Assembly (NCBI RefSeq): GCF_042242105.1
Contig: NC_092029.1
Coordinates: forward strand, 10,719,885-10,783,884
Reading direction: 5' to 3'
DNA from: Pempheris klunzingeri
Lineage: Eukaryota > Chordata > Actinopteri > Acropomatiformes > Pempheridae
Length of the DNA stretch: 64,000 nucleotides
Shown here: positions 1 to 28,800 of the stretch, piece after piece
Layout of the letters: each line of letters starts with the position of its first letter
Position numbering within the stretch: the first letter of the stretch is position 1
Position numbers and translations under genes: made by a program
The notes under the pieces: generated by a model
Seen by the model: the letters and a program-made list of their open reading frames with translations, nothing else
The model's database searches: none
What the model was told of the DNA's origin: nothing

Positions 1-524
1 AGCAGGAGAACGAGAACATGCGAAAACGCAAAGAGGAGGAGGAGCGCAGGGCCAAAATGGAAGCCCAGGTATGCGACTGTTCCCCTTTTCCCTATCGCCC
101 TTGACAAAGGAACCACATTATAAAACACTTTTAGTGCATAATCATGTTGTGTCGAGGCAAGACTACATCATGTCTGAAAGCTAAAGAGTGCAATCATCTT
201 TTTACAGATGAATTCATAACTAAGAAAACAAACCTTTGCTTAAATGCAAACTTAAATAAATTCAGTGGAAATTCTTTTCTTAAACACAATATTTTACATT
301 TGTGTCTCCAGCTGAAAGAGCAGCGCGAGAGGGAGCGGAAGGCCCGGAAGGCCAAGGCAAACGGCGAGGATGACGGCGGCGAGTTTGACGACTTGGTGTC
401 AGCGCTGCGATCTGGCGAAGTCTTCGACAAAGACCTATCCAAGATGAAACGCAACCGCAAGCGCATCAACAGCCAGACCACGGACTCGAGCAGAGAGCGA
501 CCGGTCACAAAGCTCAACTTCTAA
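1..524 (+). CDS. daam1: Disheveled-associated activator of morphogenesis 1 (formin), C-terminal end only
   Basis: Two coding exons are visible: 1-68 (reading from base 3, ending at a codon boundary before GTATGC) and 312-524, which starts after a CAG acceptor and ends with TAA at 522-524. They encode the charged end of the FH2 domain ([19 protein letters not shown]) and then the DAD tail, with [20 protein letters not shown], the basic patch KRNRKRI and the terminus ERPVTKLNF. This closely matches the DAAM1 C-terminus. DAAM formins nucleate unbranched actin filaments downstream of Dishevelled in planar cell polarity signalling; the DAD tail binds the N-terminal DID to hold the protein inactive. 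The rest of the gene lies to the left of the window. The following gene, l3hypdh, is convergent. DAAM2 is the only serious alternative, and both the tail sequence and the neighbours favour DAAM1. Confidence 0.95.
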
Positions 525-2471
525 GCGGGGTTGAGGTCACCATCTTGTTTCTCTTGCCCAGCGACCCTCCCTGCTCATCATTAGTTTCCCTCTGGGTCAA
601 ACTGACACGCACATTCCTCTGAACCCTCCTCCATGCCCACCCAGCTTCATCGCTGCAGAGCCCACACACACACAGACAGACAGAGCACAACATGTTCAGA
701 CCTCTCATCCTCTGACATTTTGATGTTAAATGGAGCAGAAGCCAAAAGTTGTTATTAAAGACCAAATCAGATGATTCCCGCTGGAGGTTCAGTTTTGTCA
801 GATGTTTTAAGACGTCGTCGTGCAGGAGCAGGATGTTTTCCCCTCCAGCTGGAGAAAAGTTTCCCTCCAGGTGTGAGAGATGCTCACGGTTGTTTGATGG
901 GAACCGTACTGTGCCGCGTTCGTACGTCAGAATCTATGCACAGAGTGAGATGTGCAGCTCGAAGACTCCTTCAGGGCTTGATGCCCGATCCAAACAGGAA
1001 GATGATTTCATTAAAAAAAAAAAAAAACACAAGGGGCCATTTTGTACGGACTGATTTCATAGATTGAGAGAGGCTGCTTTCACACGCCCGACTTGTCAAA
1101 GAGATCATTTTTGGAGAAAGACTGAGCTCGAACCTCATCCTGACGCTGCTGTTCTCTTGCAGTCAGAACCACCGGACCGAGACCGAGACGCTGCGTTGTT
1201 GGACAAACGTGGTTCCGACAGCAAGTGACGCAGGTTTTTCTAGTCATCTTTATTGATGTGCAGCATTTATACATCTGATCACTGTATGTTTTATTTGAAC
1301 TTTTTCCTGTTAAGAGCTGGCCTTAACTCTGTTGATTTTAATTGTTGAGTGGGTACTGTCAAAGGCCTGGGCCTAATCTGCAATTTCTCAACAAGTGTGG
1401 ACACTCATGTCATAGATTACATATATCTATATATATAAAAGGTTGCGTGCTTGATACTCATGCACATATAAATTCATGATTACTATGCTAAATGCTATTA
1501 AAACCATACCCAATCGAAGCAATACACTCGTTTTCCCCTCTGAAGGGAGTACCCTCCTTTTAAGTTTTTATTGAGTAGATGAAATATGTTTTCTGTGCAC
1601 TGGCAGGATTTACACAGCCCACACAAAGAAAAAGAAAAGAAATTCAACCCTGATTTTGAAAGCTTTGCGATCCTCCTGTGATGTTTTCGTCCTTGCAGAC
1701 CACATCACAGGAAGACGTGAAACATTTGATTTTAATGTGTCCTCTGTCTGCTGTGTGAACCCATCCAGTGTCAAACACAAACATTGGACTTTTATAATTT
1801 AAATATTGCCTTCCATTGTACAATGACCTGATGATAATAAATGGGAGAAAACAGTTGAGTGTTTTTGGATTTACTCATTAAGTACACAAACTTGACTGAA
1901 TTCTTATGCAGCATTTACTTTGGGTCAAACAGTTATTTATTACCAGCAGTGATATGAATAAGTGGACTTTGAGGAAAGGATGGAAGCTCGTTTTGTGTGT
2001 TTCTGATGTACAAAAACAGACATGTGGCTCCACCTAGTGGTCAGTAAATGCTGCTGAATAGAAATCCCAACCTGCACCACCATTTCAACTCTCTTTAGAT
2101 TTAACACAAATCTACGTCTCCCCCAAAAATCAGATATTACGATCTGCAAATGTTCACAATAGAATCAGCTGCCAGATATGAATGACATTAAGACAGTCAT
2201 ACCTGTTAACATCCCAGTAACTTATTATTTATTGAGAATTTGCCCTTTTGCCCTTTGAAGTCACATGCTGCAATGCCGTATAAAGACATATACAATAATA
2301 CAGATAATTTATAAATTTATAACATTAATTTCAAAACATATTTTTAATTTACTACTCTGGTAAATCAATCCATAATGAACTATCTAGAAAACAGAAAATA
2401 GAGCACTTGGTGTTTTTCTATTGGTCCAAAGGCACTTTTTCATGTTTAAAAATAAAACCAGTAATTGTGGC
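525..2471. other. daam1 3' UTR and convergent intergenic interval
   Basis: No gene is visible. The left part is probably daam1 3' UTR. On the minus strand, AATAAA (plus-strand TTTATT at 2228-2233) is the likely l3hypdh poly(A) signal, about 240 nt after its stop. The intronless GPR135 gene that lies between DAAM1 and L3HYPDH in human is not seen on either strand. Confidence 0.6.
1836..1841 (+). promoter_or_regulatory. candidate poly(A) signal of daam1
   Basis: A canonical AATAAA lies 1.3 kb after the daam1 stop codon and is followed within 30 bases by a GT-rich stretch. The 1.3-kb segment between has no convincing reading frame and reads as 3' UTR, including an A-run at 1012-1027. Assignment to daam1 is inferred from position. 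Confidence 0.45.
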
Positions 2472-4545
2472 TCACTTCAGTAGAAAACCACGTGTCAGCT
2501 CGTCGTCTGGCTCCTGCACAAAGTGAGAAACTCCGGTGTAAAAAGCTCTGCCAGCAACTTCCACCACGACGGCCTTAAAGTCTCCACACTTGGTCTCCTG
2601 GGACAGAAACACAAAAGAGAACGAACAAACCTCTGTGAACTAATGCTTCCCAGGCATATTTCTTAAAAAATGGACAAAAACTTTTTGCCACTCCAGCTTT
2701 ATCTTCACTTTTGTCTGTTTCTGAGGGTTTGTGTGTCGCAGCTGAACTAATTTAACTCGATCGATAAACTGATTCACGTGAGGTGAAACACAGTTGTGAT
2801 TTTGTTGCAATATAACAATCCTTATATTGGAGGCCATGAATTCAACACCTTTATGTTGTAATATGGCAAACAAATATTCCACCAGCCAATTATAAAGACA
2901 GTCAGTAATTCAATGTCAATCCACCTAAAAATGTAAGTCTTGATGATCCAGTTTTTTGGTTTAAGACAGTTAAAGCTGAAAGTGTTCTACTGACTTTAAC
3001 ATCTAAAAAATAAAGTCAGTTAACAGTCTTTCTGCAGTGTTTTTGAACACAGCAGCGACTGATTCCACCTGAGGGGACAAACAGAGGGGAGTTATCTCAG
3101 TGGCCCTGACCTTTGGTTGATGACACATTTAGACCACGATGGTCAGCCTAGAAACCTTTCACCTACTAATCACACATCTGATCTGCACATGTGCGGCGCT
3201 GAGGCCAGTAAACCCCCCCCCCCCAGAAGACGAAAACTCTGGTACCTCGACAGCTTTCCCTGTGAACTCAGATCCAGTGGCTCCACTCAGGAACGTCCTG
3301 GTCTGGTTCAGCTGGATGAGACGTTTGTGATACTGCAGAGCCACTCGGGCTGTGACGCCAGAACCAGTGGGGCTCCGGTCCACCTGAGGACACGTCAAGC
3401 CAGTTTGAGCCAGTTTAGATTATACTTAGAAACCAGGCAGCACGGCCTGCGTCTGTTCTGGACTTTCAAGTGTTTTTCCAACTCTTGACACATCACTGAT
3501 TCATTCGACGGGCTCGTCATAATAAGATTTAACTGACTTGTGCTTTTTTCCTGCAGAATGATGAGAAGTCTGCATTTTCTCAGGACCAGTGTTGGTAAGA
3601 TACCTGAGCTTCTGCGAACACACAGATATTGGCGGTGGGATCAGAGGAATAATTGTCTTTGCCATCTGTGAGGATGGTGCCATACAGGAAAGCCAGATCA
3701 TCACTGGTTGGGTGGTGCAACTTCACCTGGGAGAGAAAACATGTCAGGTAAGATATGTGCACAAGGCAGTTCCACATGAGAAAACTGTGTGTAGTCGTTT
3801 AACGCAGGTTAAATCGTGAACTCGTTACCTGACATTTGACAGCTTTGGTCACTGCTGTGGCTGCGTCTACCAGATCTCGTGTCCTGGACTTGGTCACATC
3901 AAGGCCAAACCTCTGGGCGTCTACAAAGGCGTAGAAGGCTCCTCCGTAGCTGATGTCAAGCATCACATCACCAAAGCCTTCCACTGTCACGGTCACGTCT
4001 GGTGAGAAGTCACTGAGTCAGCCCGGCAGAGTATAAAAACACCTGAACACAGTTTTGAGTGTCCTACCTGTAGCGAATGCAAACGCCGGCACGCTGAGAA
4101 ACCTCACTGCTCCTGTTTTACCGCCAGAGTACTCGACAAATGCCTTCACCAGACCACAGGGACAGTGTATGTTCACCTGGGTCTCTGGCGACTGGGGTTC
4201 TTTCACCAGTTTGTAGTCCACGGCGAAGCGTCCCAGTGCGATGACGGCGTGCCCACACATGGTGCTGTACCCCTCGTTGTGCATGAACAGCACCCCCAGG
4301 TCGGCCTCGGGCATCTCGCTGTCCACGATCAGGGCTCCGTACATGTCGTAGTGTCCCCGTGGCTCGTACATCAGCACCCTCCTGAGATGGTCCAGATGTT
4401 CCCGGACGTAACGCCGCTTGGACAGCACACTGTCACCTTTGACCTCCGGGTAGCCGCTGAGGATGATGCGTAGGGGCTCTCCACCTGTGTGCATGTCAAC
4501 CACTGAGAGCTCGGCGCCCTCGTGAGGTGGAAGCTGCATTTCCAT
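2472..4545 (-). CDS. l3hypdh: trans-L-3-hydroxyproline dehydratase
   Basis: Five exons on the minus strand, 5' to 3': 4545-4068, 3998-3829, 3726-3604, 3383-3246 and 2597-2472. All have GT-AG borders and the total is 1035 bp (344 aa; human about 354). The enzyme dehydrates trans-3-hydroxy-L-proline, from diet or collagen IV breakdown, to pyrroline-2-carboxylate in the cytosol. It belongs to the proline racemase fold family. Visible signatures are SVVDMHTGGEPLRI near the N-terminus, the catalytic cysteine in STMCGHAV (about C97), and DRSPTGSGVTAR in exon 4. In DRSPTGSG the second catalytic position is Thr (about T263) rather than the Cys of true racemases and epimerases, which is diagnostic of the dehydratase. 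The terminus is ELTRGFLLK. The start is the first ATG of the open frame; a second Met two codons later is equally possible. Confidence 0.96.
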
Positions 4546-7500
4546 CTCAGCGCTGAGTTAAAAGAGAGGGGACACTTTCAATACCTGAAACGTTTTAATA
4601 CCTGAAAAGTTACGTAAACTTGGGTTCAACAGCTTTAAATCCTGGTAGCTGCTGGGCCTCTATCGTTCATTCTCTGTGCAATTTGTGTAGCTTTTCGCTG
4701 CCTGACTCCAGATCTGCTGCGTCCTAATTTGATGAAACACATTAATTTGGGGAAATGCAGCATAAAACTATCTTCAAACTAGATGTTAATACAGGGACAG
4801 AGAAAGATCAAGTTGACTCTTATCAACCTTTGCGAGTTGATATTGTTATCTAGTGGCTTATATTCCCCCCCAAAAAAGTTTAAATTAAAACAAATCATCT
4901 GACACACAGGTCCTCTTTGCCCTGTTGGTGATTGCTGCTTTATATTGTTTGTCCTCTTTGCCCAAGCTCTCTATAAGCAGCATTAATATTTTAGTGTTTG
5001 GCTGAACTTTTTTATTATTTGAAGATGAGTTTTGAATCTATACATTTAGATTTGTGGCCTACTATAATTAAATTACACACCACTTATTGTTATTTGTTTT
5101 TATAATAATTACTGAAACCAAATAGCATAACATATTTTAAAGCCAGACACTGTGGCATCAGAAGCTTGTGAAATCTTTCCATTAAGATCCTGTAAGAGGA
5201 CAATGACAAAATAAGTTAGACATCAGAGTTTGTGGGGGACACTAACTTGAGAGAAACGTCCTGTGTTTTACTGGTCAGGTTAAACTGCAGCCTACATGGT
5301 AAAGTCCTCTTTCCTTATTATCCTGACTGATATTCCAGCAGACAAACAAGCGCTGAGGATGTGGGTAACATTAATGAAAAATAAACCCCATCAGCCTGTT
5401 TTGGCTTTTTCAAACAGAGACTGGAACATATTTTACCTGCAGGATCAAGTGATTAACATCAGAGATTTAGTTTTAAAGTCATGTGGGCTTTAACAGAGGT
5501 GAAGGAGAACCGCAGAAGATATTCTTCGGATGAAAAGCGCAATGTGACCCGATGCCTGTGCAGGGAAATGCTGCAAATCAACTCCAGAAAGCATGATTAT
5601 AGTTACCTGGCTTAGATCTTCTCTGTGTATTTCGGGTTCAAACTTCTGCAGCCTTGAATTTCTGTTTTTTTTTTTTTTTTAATTTCCACAGAGCATGCGC
5701 GTTTCAGCTTGCACACAAACTGACATCAGACATTAGCGCCACCTTGTGTTGTGGAGGGCTGCATTCATTTAACATCCAATTTACTGTAGAATATTTTTTT
5801 AGTTTAATGACAGTGCAGGTTTGTGGAGTGCAAGCCATTCTTTGCAGACTTCTGAACTTGCTCTAAAGACATGGAAAAGTATTTAGATTCATTAATAAAC
5901 TGCTTTTTTGCTTTCTGTTATTGAACTATTGAATCAAAGGAATTAAAAAGAAAGTAACTGGAGGAAAACTCAGGTGGATTTAGAGGCTCAAAGAAGTCAA
6001 ACTTATATATATATATATATAATGACGCAGCTTCAGAACATCTGTTGATGCTCCGACTCGCCTGGATCGGCACAAACAACCATGAGAACGATTAAAAAAA
6101 ACAGCTAATTCCCACAAAGACTGACAGCTGCGTTGAATAACAGAGGAGAGGAAACAACAGATGGGAAGCAGACATCAGTTTTCATTATTCATTTCGCTGT
6201 TGACAGGTTCCCTGGATGCATGCAAGGTCATTTTCTATATCTAATATAAAATAGATGCACTGTGTCAACCAGCAGTCACATGCTTACATCCGTACAGTTC
6301 ACACGGAGATGATTCGCAGTCACACAGACAATTAGAAAACGTCATGAACCAAAACTGTAACCATGCGTTATGTGTTATGTTATGAAAATATTTGCATCAT
6401 CATCAGCATCATTTGCATAGCAGTCACTTAAAATCTGATCTAAAAACATGGCTAATCTTTTTTTTTTTTTTTACTAAAATAAACACTGAAACTCAATATT
6501 AGAGCAAATATACCTGAGCAGGAGGCAAAGTAACATGTAGGAATATACAATACATTTTCTGTTATTAGAAATATTCACATCTTGTTTAAGGAAAATAAAT
6601 CTTCCACCAGAAATTTGAGATAATAATAAGTTATAATAAAAATCTACCATTAAACCGTCATTATTGCCTTCTTAGTCCTATTCTGCATGCATGGGAATGA
6701 AGCTCAAACACAATTTAAAGAGTTTCTAAACAGGAAAACACAGTGCAGTGACAGATTCATTCATTATCCATCATTATTCCATCATTTCATATTCTATTTG
6801 AGTGTATATATTATTCAACATCCTGCGAAAAACAATGCTTTGGAAAACAGGGTTAACGCCTCTAATATAAAACATGTGCTCAAAAACCATGAAGAGTTGA
6901 TTGTGTCTCATCAAAACCACTCTGAATGAGGCTTTATCATTGTAAGGCACATTTAATTACCTGACAATTAATAACTCAAAAGGTAGCCACTGATGAACTG
7001 AGAGTCTCCCCCTAAATAAGACAAAGGGAGGAATTTATTTAACACACAGGGTGCATGTGGAGATGTTTACTGAGCACCAGTCTGTTCAGGGTGATTAAGG
7101 TCCAAGCTTCTTTCTCTAAGATATGAAACGTTAATGTTGCTTTAATATTATGAAAGCTGTGGCAGGGGAACTTTCTCGCTAAAACATCTGGGGAGGTGTA
7201 AAATTAACATCCAGAAAAGCGTCCATGTTTAAAAAAAGGTGACTTGACCTCAGCGCTTGTTGGTGGTTTATAATTCTTATAAAAATGTAAATTTCTGATT
7301 CTTTAATTGTTTGTTCTTTAATTCTTCCTGTACTTTTTTGGCATCTCAAATGTAGCATAAGCAGGACAGTAAAAGTGCCTCATAAGTCAAACACTATTAG
7401 AGTAATCCCTGGGTTTTTGCAGTGCTAAGGTAACATGGAAGGGATTTCTGCATGCAGTCAAGTGTTTAATGCAAGAAATGTCTTTGGCAGGCCAGAGACC

Positions 7501-7561
7501 AGCAGGACATGCAAGCTGGTGCCTCTAGAAATCAGTTCTGAGGGTTTTGAGATCAGTAAAT
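4546..7561. other. intergenic interval between l3hypdh and kcnh5
   Basis: No gene is visible. The sequence is AT-rich with T-runs (5665-5681, 6458-6472) and a short (TA)n at about 6003-6022. The far end is presumably the kcnh5 3' UTR: minus-strand AATAAA (plus TTTATT at 7034-7039) is one possible poly(A) signal, about 520 nt after the stop. Short open frames here lack splice context or recognisable protein sequence. Confidence 0.5.
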
Positions 7562-22803
<15,242 letters not shown>

Positions 22804-25800
22804 ATGGAGAACGACTTTGTAAAGACTTTTGTGCAGCTGTGTAAAAACCTCCAAGACCCCTGTCACGTAGCGAGGTTTCAGAAACTATGCGGCGTTCAAG
22901 GGACGTTTCCGGATAAACCGACCAAGCCGGAGAGTGGACCGTCGGAGCCGGACTGTCCCGGGCTGAGGAAGAGGGTCCAGGGCTCGGATGTTGGTGTGGG
23001 CAATGGAGCAGCCGGGGACGCGACCGCACCGCAGGTTAACGGGGTGCAGGGTGACAGCTCCGCCGGGCCTGGTGGTCCATCAGAGGCTGCTGTCGACCCA
23101 GACGCCGCCAGGGCGAAACCCCTCCGGAGGAACTCCCTGACCGGAGATGTGGGTCAGGAGTTCCTGATCCACAACAAGTTTCTGTTCTACCTGTTCACGT
23201 TTGGGACTGAGCTGGGCAACGAGATGTTCTTCATCATCTTCTTCCCCTTCCTCTTCTGGAACATCGACGCCCTGGTCAGCCGGAGGCTCATCGTGGTCTG
23301 GGCCTGGAACCTGTTCGTGGGACAGTCCACCAAGGACATGGTCCGCTGGTCCCGGCCGGCCTCCCCTCCTGTGGTGAAGGTGGAGGTCTTCTACAACTCC
23401 GAGTACAGCATGCCGTCCACACACGCCATGACAGGGACAGCCATACCCTTCTGTGTCTTCATGCTGACCTATGGACGGTGGCAGGTGAGCCCCTTTAAAA
23501 CACGCAGCAGGTGAACTCAGAGTGTTTCAGTGAAGACAGGAGATGTTTGTAGAAATGTACAGCATGAGTGCAGATTACCAGCGGGGCAAAAAGGTCTAAT
23601 GCCTCAGTGCCCCAAATCCTCAGGGGCTCCAACAGAGACTGTCTTTATAATCTTATGAGTTACTCAATTAATTAATGTGCACTGGTTCCTGTTTGTCTTA
23701 TTTGGTATGAAACTAAAGATCTTTGGGATCTGTACAAAACAAGCAATCTACTTATGTCTTCTTGGGATTTCAGAAATGGCTTGTTTTTGACCAGTCAATC
23801 ATTTAACATAGTAATTAGCAGATAAATTGATAATAAAAATAACCTTAAGTTGTAGCCCTTGTTTGCATGGCAGCACTAAGGCACCAAAGCACAATTGAAA
23901 GTGCAGAATTTCCCTCAGTTCTGCTGAGTTAGTAAACCACCCACATCCTTATTCATCAAATTCATGAATAGACTGCCTAAACAATAATCTCACTGGTAAA
24001 ATACATGACATTTCATGTGACAAGTAGTACTTATGAGGTTTTGTGTTTCATCTCCTAAAAATGTATTAATTTTTTAACATGTTAGCAGAGGTGGGCCACC
24101 TCGGCAAAGATAAGGGCCTTAGTGTGTTTTGTGTATTTTTACCTATTATGTCCCGCCCTGTATGGCCCTCTGTCAAAATGTAGTTTTGATAACCTTTTAT
24201 CTTTTCAGGTGCATTTTCATGTTAAACTACTCAAACTAACCAAGACATCATCGAAGTAATCCATCTGATCTGGCAGGTTACTCAAAGCAGCAGCAGCAGC
24301 AGCAGCACACATACACTATGTACTGACAGAGGAATGACTGTTCAATAGGACCCACAGCTCATTTTTAAGCTCAGGGCTCCATACTGTGTTAATCCAGCCC
24401 TAAGAACAACCTTTTTCACAGCAGACATTTTGACTTGTCAAAGCAGGCAAAGCACAGGTGGAATAGATAACAGTGATGACGACTGAAAGCGTCTCACTGG
24501 GACACTTGAATGAATGGAGCCTTGTTATCACTTGCTTTTTCGGACCAGACAAGTCAAAATGTCGGCCGTGAGAAGGGTCCAAACTCAGAGTGAAACTGGA
24601 ATTGTGTTAAAAGAGATTACCAGGAGCAAGTTGTGTTACTCACGTCACGTCAGACGTCAGCCTCGATCCACAGGACATGAACATGTTTTGATAACCCACA
24701 GGGAAGGTGGCCCGACGCACCAACGTCCCAGACATTCACTTTGCAGCATCTTTCCACTTTCAACATCTTTTATTCAGTATTTGTGTTATAAAATCTAAAT
24801 AAAAAAGACCACAGATGAAGAAACGCTCCGACTGAATGAGAAACAAAAAGCCCACATGACAGAGGAGGGTCAGTCCGGCCAAAGGATTGAAAAGCACAGA
24901 CTGCCTGTAAACCACTGTTGATCCTTCTCGCCGAGCCTCTATGAAGCATTACAGCCCAGTCTGAATAATAAGAGCATACATGTGGGATGCTTGCAGCTGT
25001 TGTGCTCCATTCAAGACATCAAACATTCCTCTGTTTAAGCAGACTGTTCAGACATGACAGGGTGTGTCAGAGAAGTACAGGCGAGCAGTGACTAGGTAGC
25101 TTCGTCTTTTAGATAAACAAAGACTTGCTGTTCGACATTGTCAGAGAGAGTGAAGGGACTGGTGAACGTGACTTAGGGGAAGAGGAAGTATCGAATTAAG
25201 TTTCACTAAACATTTTGATCTAAAGTGTCAATGGCAGCAACACAAGTGAGCAAAATGAGACAGTCAGGGATAACGGAGCATGACTTTTGCTGTGACTGAA
25301 TGTCTTTTCTGGTTAAGGCAGAAGAAAAGTGGTTGGGAGGGTTACTTCACTGCTGGGTGGCCAGGAGAGAAAAGAGTGTCGTGTAGTATCAGTCAGGTCA
25401 GAGAGCTCAAAGCAATGACAGTTGTTCACCTGCTGATATGGCTGTTACCGTTTGGATTTTCCACCATCGTGGCTGTGCAAAGAGATAAACAAGTAGGGCA
25501 GCAGCAGATCCACTGACGGCATCACAAATTCTGACACAACAGAAATTTCCGAATTTTGATAAGGAAAATTTGCTTTCTTAGATAAGTGTGAACATGATGG
25601 ACAGCAAGTAAGACATTTTACAGTTGAAAAATAAACTGGTGGACAAACTTTTTTTTTTGCCATTTCTGCAGCTTCTCGGTTAGTCATTGGCCAACAGACT
25701 GCACACACCGATACTGATATAACCGCCTCACAGGTTAAACGATCTCAGAAGATACATTAAAGCAGGAAAGAAAGAAAAGTTGTGTGGATCAGAAAAAGGA

Positions 25801-28800
25801 AGTCACAGTGGGAGGAAGAGACTGAGAAAGAGAGGACATGAGGTCGAGAGAGGGAAAAAGACGGCAGTTTACCAAACAGGCTGCTGTTATTTTCAGTTTG
25901 GCAGATAAATATTTAATCAATATATCATAGATTCTGATACTATACAGATTTATTTTACTATATATACTGTGTAAGATGTAAACTAGCTGATTTCAGCTGA
26001 ATGTTTTGATTTCTAAGATGTTTATAACTTAATTTTCTTCAGAAGTTGAACCCTAAACCTCGGCTAAATGGATTCACCGAGGGATTGGAATGGATTCAGA
26101 TTTGATAAGCAGATTCAATACTGAAGTCAGATCCAGTAAGAGGATTTGATGCTGGATTCAGATTGGATAAAATGCTAGCAAACCCCAACCCTAATCTCTA
26201 TACAGGAATTAGCAGTCTCTGTGCTGGTTATAACGTGACGCACAATGCATTCCTGTCCTTTGTTAGTGTCCATGTTCATCCTGTGTTTTGAAATTCTTCA
26301 GCAATCTCTTGGTTAAATCACCTTGTCCCTGCATCCTATTCACTGTATGTTCAATGTTAAAAAGAGATGCAGTAATGTTATTAGTCAAGCTATTAACTAA
26401 ATGAAGTCTCGGAAGGAAGAACTCGGACCCTCAATTACTTTTTTTGTTGCCGCTGCTGTTGTTGTCGTCGTCGTACATCTGCAGAGGCGCTTTGAACCGA
26501 AGAGAACTCCTTTGGTGTCATCAGGTTCACTGATTTTGAAGGTGGAGGACCTAAAACGTTTCAGAGACCGAGGTTACTAAAGGTTTCAGGAGATAAGATG
26601 CAGACCATAAACGGCTTTCGGGACAGGAGGAACTTTCAGACTTTCAACCTCCTTGGTCCAGACTTAAATATCTCAACAATTACTGAGTGGACTGCCGTGA
26701 GATGTGGTGCAGATATCCATAGTGTCCTGACAGTGAATATTAACGACTTTTATGATCTGACCCTGACTTTTTCCACTAGTGCTACCATGAAGTCAACATT
26801 TATGGTTTTGTGAAATGTCTCAATAAGTATCGGCAGGGTTGTTGTTCCCCCTCAGGATGAACTGTAATGACCTTGGAGAACCTTTTAACTTTTCCTCTAG
26901 CGCCATCATCAGGTCAAAGCCTGTAAAAGACTTTGGTTTGTGGGGAAATAGCTTTACCACTAATGACTTTCCCATCAGCCTCAGCTGCACTGCGTGTTTA
27001 GTGCTGGTTGGCCTCACAGCTGCTGGCGTGGCTGCAGAGTTGTTTTGTTTTCACACACTGACCTTGGTATGAATTTTTTAAAGATATCGGCTAAATGTTT
27101 TCCAAGTGGACTGTGCTCTGTGGTTTTGAAAGCTAAATTTACACTGACAGTGAACTGTCCAGGAGACTAGATGCAAATTGAGCCATAGACTTTATATAAG
27201 AAGTGGACGTAACCACCGTGACGTCACTCGTTGAGTTATGGACTGCTGTCTTGAAGCCCTGAGTTCGGCATTCTCCAAGCATCGCAATCAGGGAGCCAGA
27301 AGTGAGATTTTGCCTCTGATTGGTCAAGTTTAGGCATGAACCACCTCTGATTGGGTAGTCATAAGGTAGTCCCACCATAACACATACCCTGCTGTATCAT
27401 CTATTTGATGATACAAAAATGCAGTTTTAAGGCTTCACTTTTCAGACCCAGGTTAGCGGCTACGGTACTGTGGTACTGGTGCTTATTGTACTGCATATTC
27501 TGGTCATAGTCAACCTGATGTTAAGAAAAATGTAGTCCTGCAAAACTGGTCCATGAGCCCACTGAGGAAGCTCTTTGTTTCAGAAAACAATGACCACCTC
27601 TCTAATGTTTGTTATTTATAATGCCATGTCTTTATGCTCTCTCTCTTAGTACCCCTTCCTTTTTGGCCTGTGTGTAGCTCTGGGCTGGAGTGTCCTGGTC
27701 TGTGTAAGCAGAGTCTATATGGGGATGCATTCTATTCTGGTGAGTATATTAAATAAGTGATATGAAATAACTTGTCACTGAAATATGAATAAAAGCACAG
27801 CAGTCGTCTGTTCCTGGTGTCATTGATATTATATGTCACAACATCAAATGCTTTTTCAATCTTAGATATATTATGGAGGACACCTACTTTAGATTTCTGT
27901 AGGACAGGTTATTTCTTCTTTATACATAGACATATTTTCACTTAAATATATCACATTAATGTATATAACATACACTCGTGCATCACTTTTCACATTTATA
28001 ATGTACACAGGCGCTTAATATTTATGATTCAGTGGATATTATCTTTAAACACAAACAATAAACTAATTTAAACCAGTAGATAAGATTTGGTGGCCAAGCA
28101 GCTGATGTTATTGATATTGTTTATGTTCTTCAGTCATCAGGTTACAGGAGGTTTCCTAAAGCCTCATGTAAAATCAGTTGAGTTGGTAAAAGATGCAGCT
28201 TAAATTACATATCGTGGTGGATTGCGTTGTGTAGCGGCACCTACAGATCAGGAAAGTTTTTTGTTTATTTGATGGTATAGAGGTTGATGCTAAAAGAGCT
28301 CAGACTTATTAAAATACAGCTAATGAATCATAAATATGCTTTATCAGACTAGCAAGTAGAGGGCAGATATGAGTATAACACTATTAGAATTGACTTTCTC
28401 AGTGAACACTCTGGATTTACAGTCACTTTTGTCCCTGTGTTGCAGGAGGTAATCACTGGCTTCCTGTACAGCCTTCTTATTCTAGCCTTCTTCCAGCCAA
28501 TTTTGGACAAGATCGACAGCTTCTACATGATGAACCACTTTGCTCCACTTGTAATTATCATGTCGCACGTGAGCCTGGGACTCGTGGCTTTCACTCTGGA
28601 CTCCTGGAGCACCTCTCGGGGCGATACAGCTCAGGCTCTGGGCACTGGGGCAGGAGCTGCTTTGGCTACCCATGTGAACTATCAGCTGGGGCTGCTGCTG
28701 GATCCACCACTGTCCTCTCTTCCTCTAACTTTGCCACCAATCAGCACCAGCCTGGTGGTTCTCTCCTTGCTGCGCTTCGTCATCGGAGTCGCTGTCCTCC

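Noticed and set aside
23080-23424. Minus-strand open frame opposite sgpp1 exon 1
   Set aside because: Shadow of the sgpp1 frame, which contains the phosphatase motifs.
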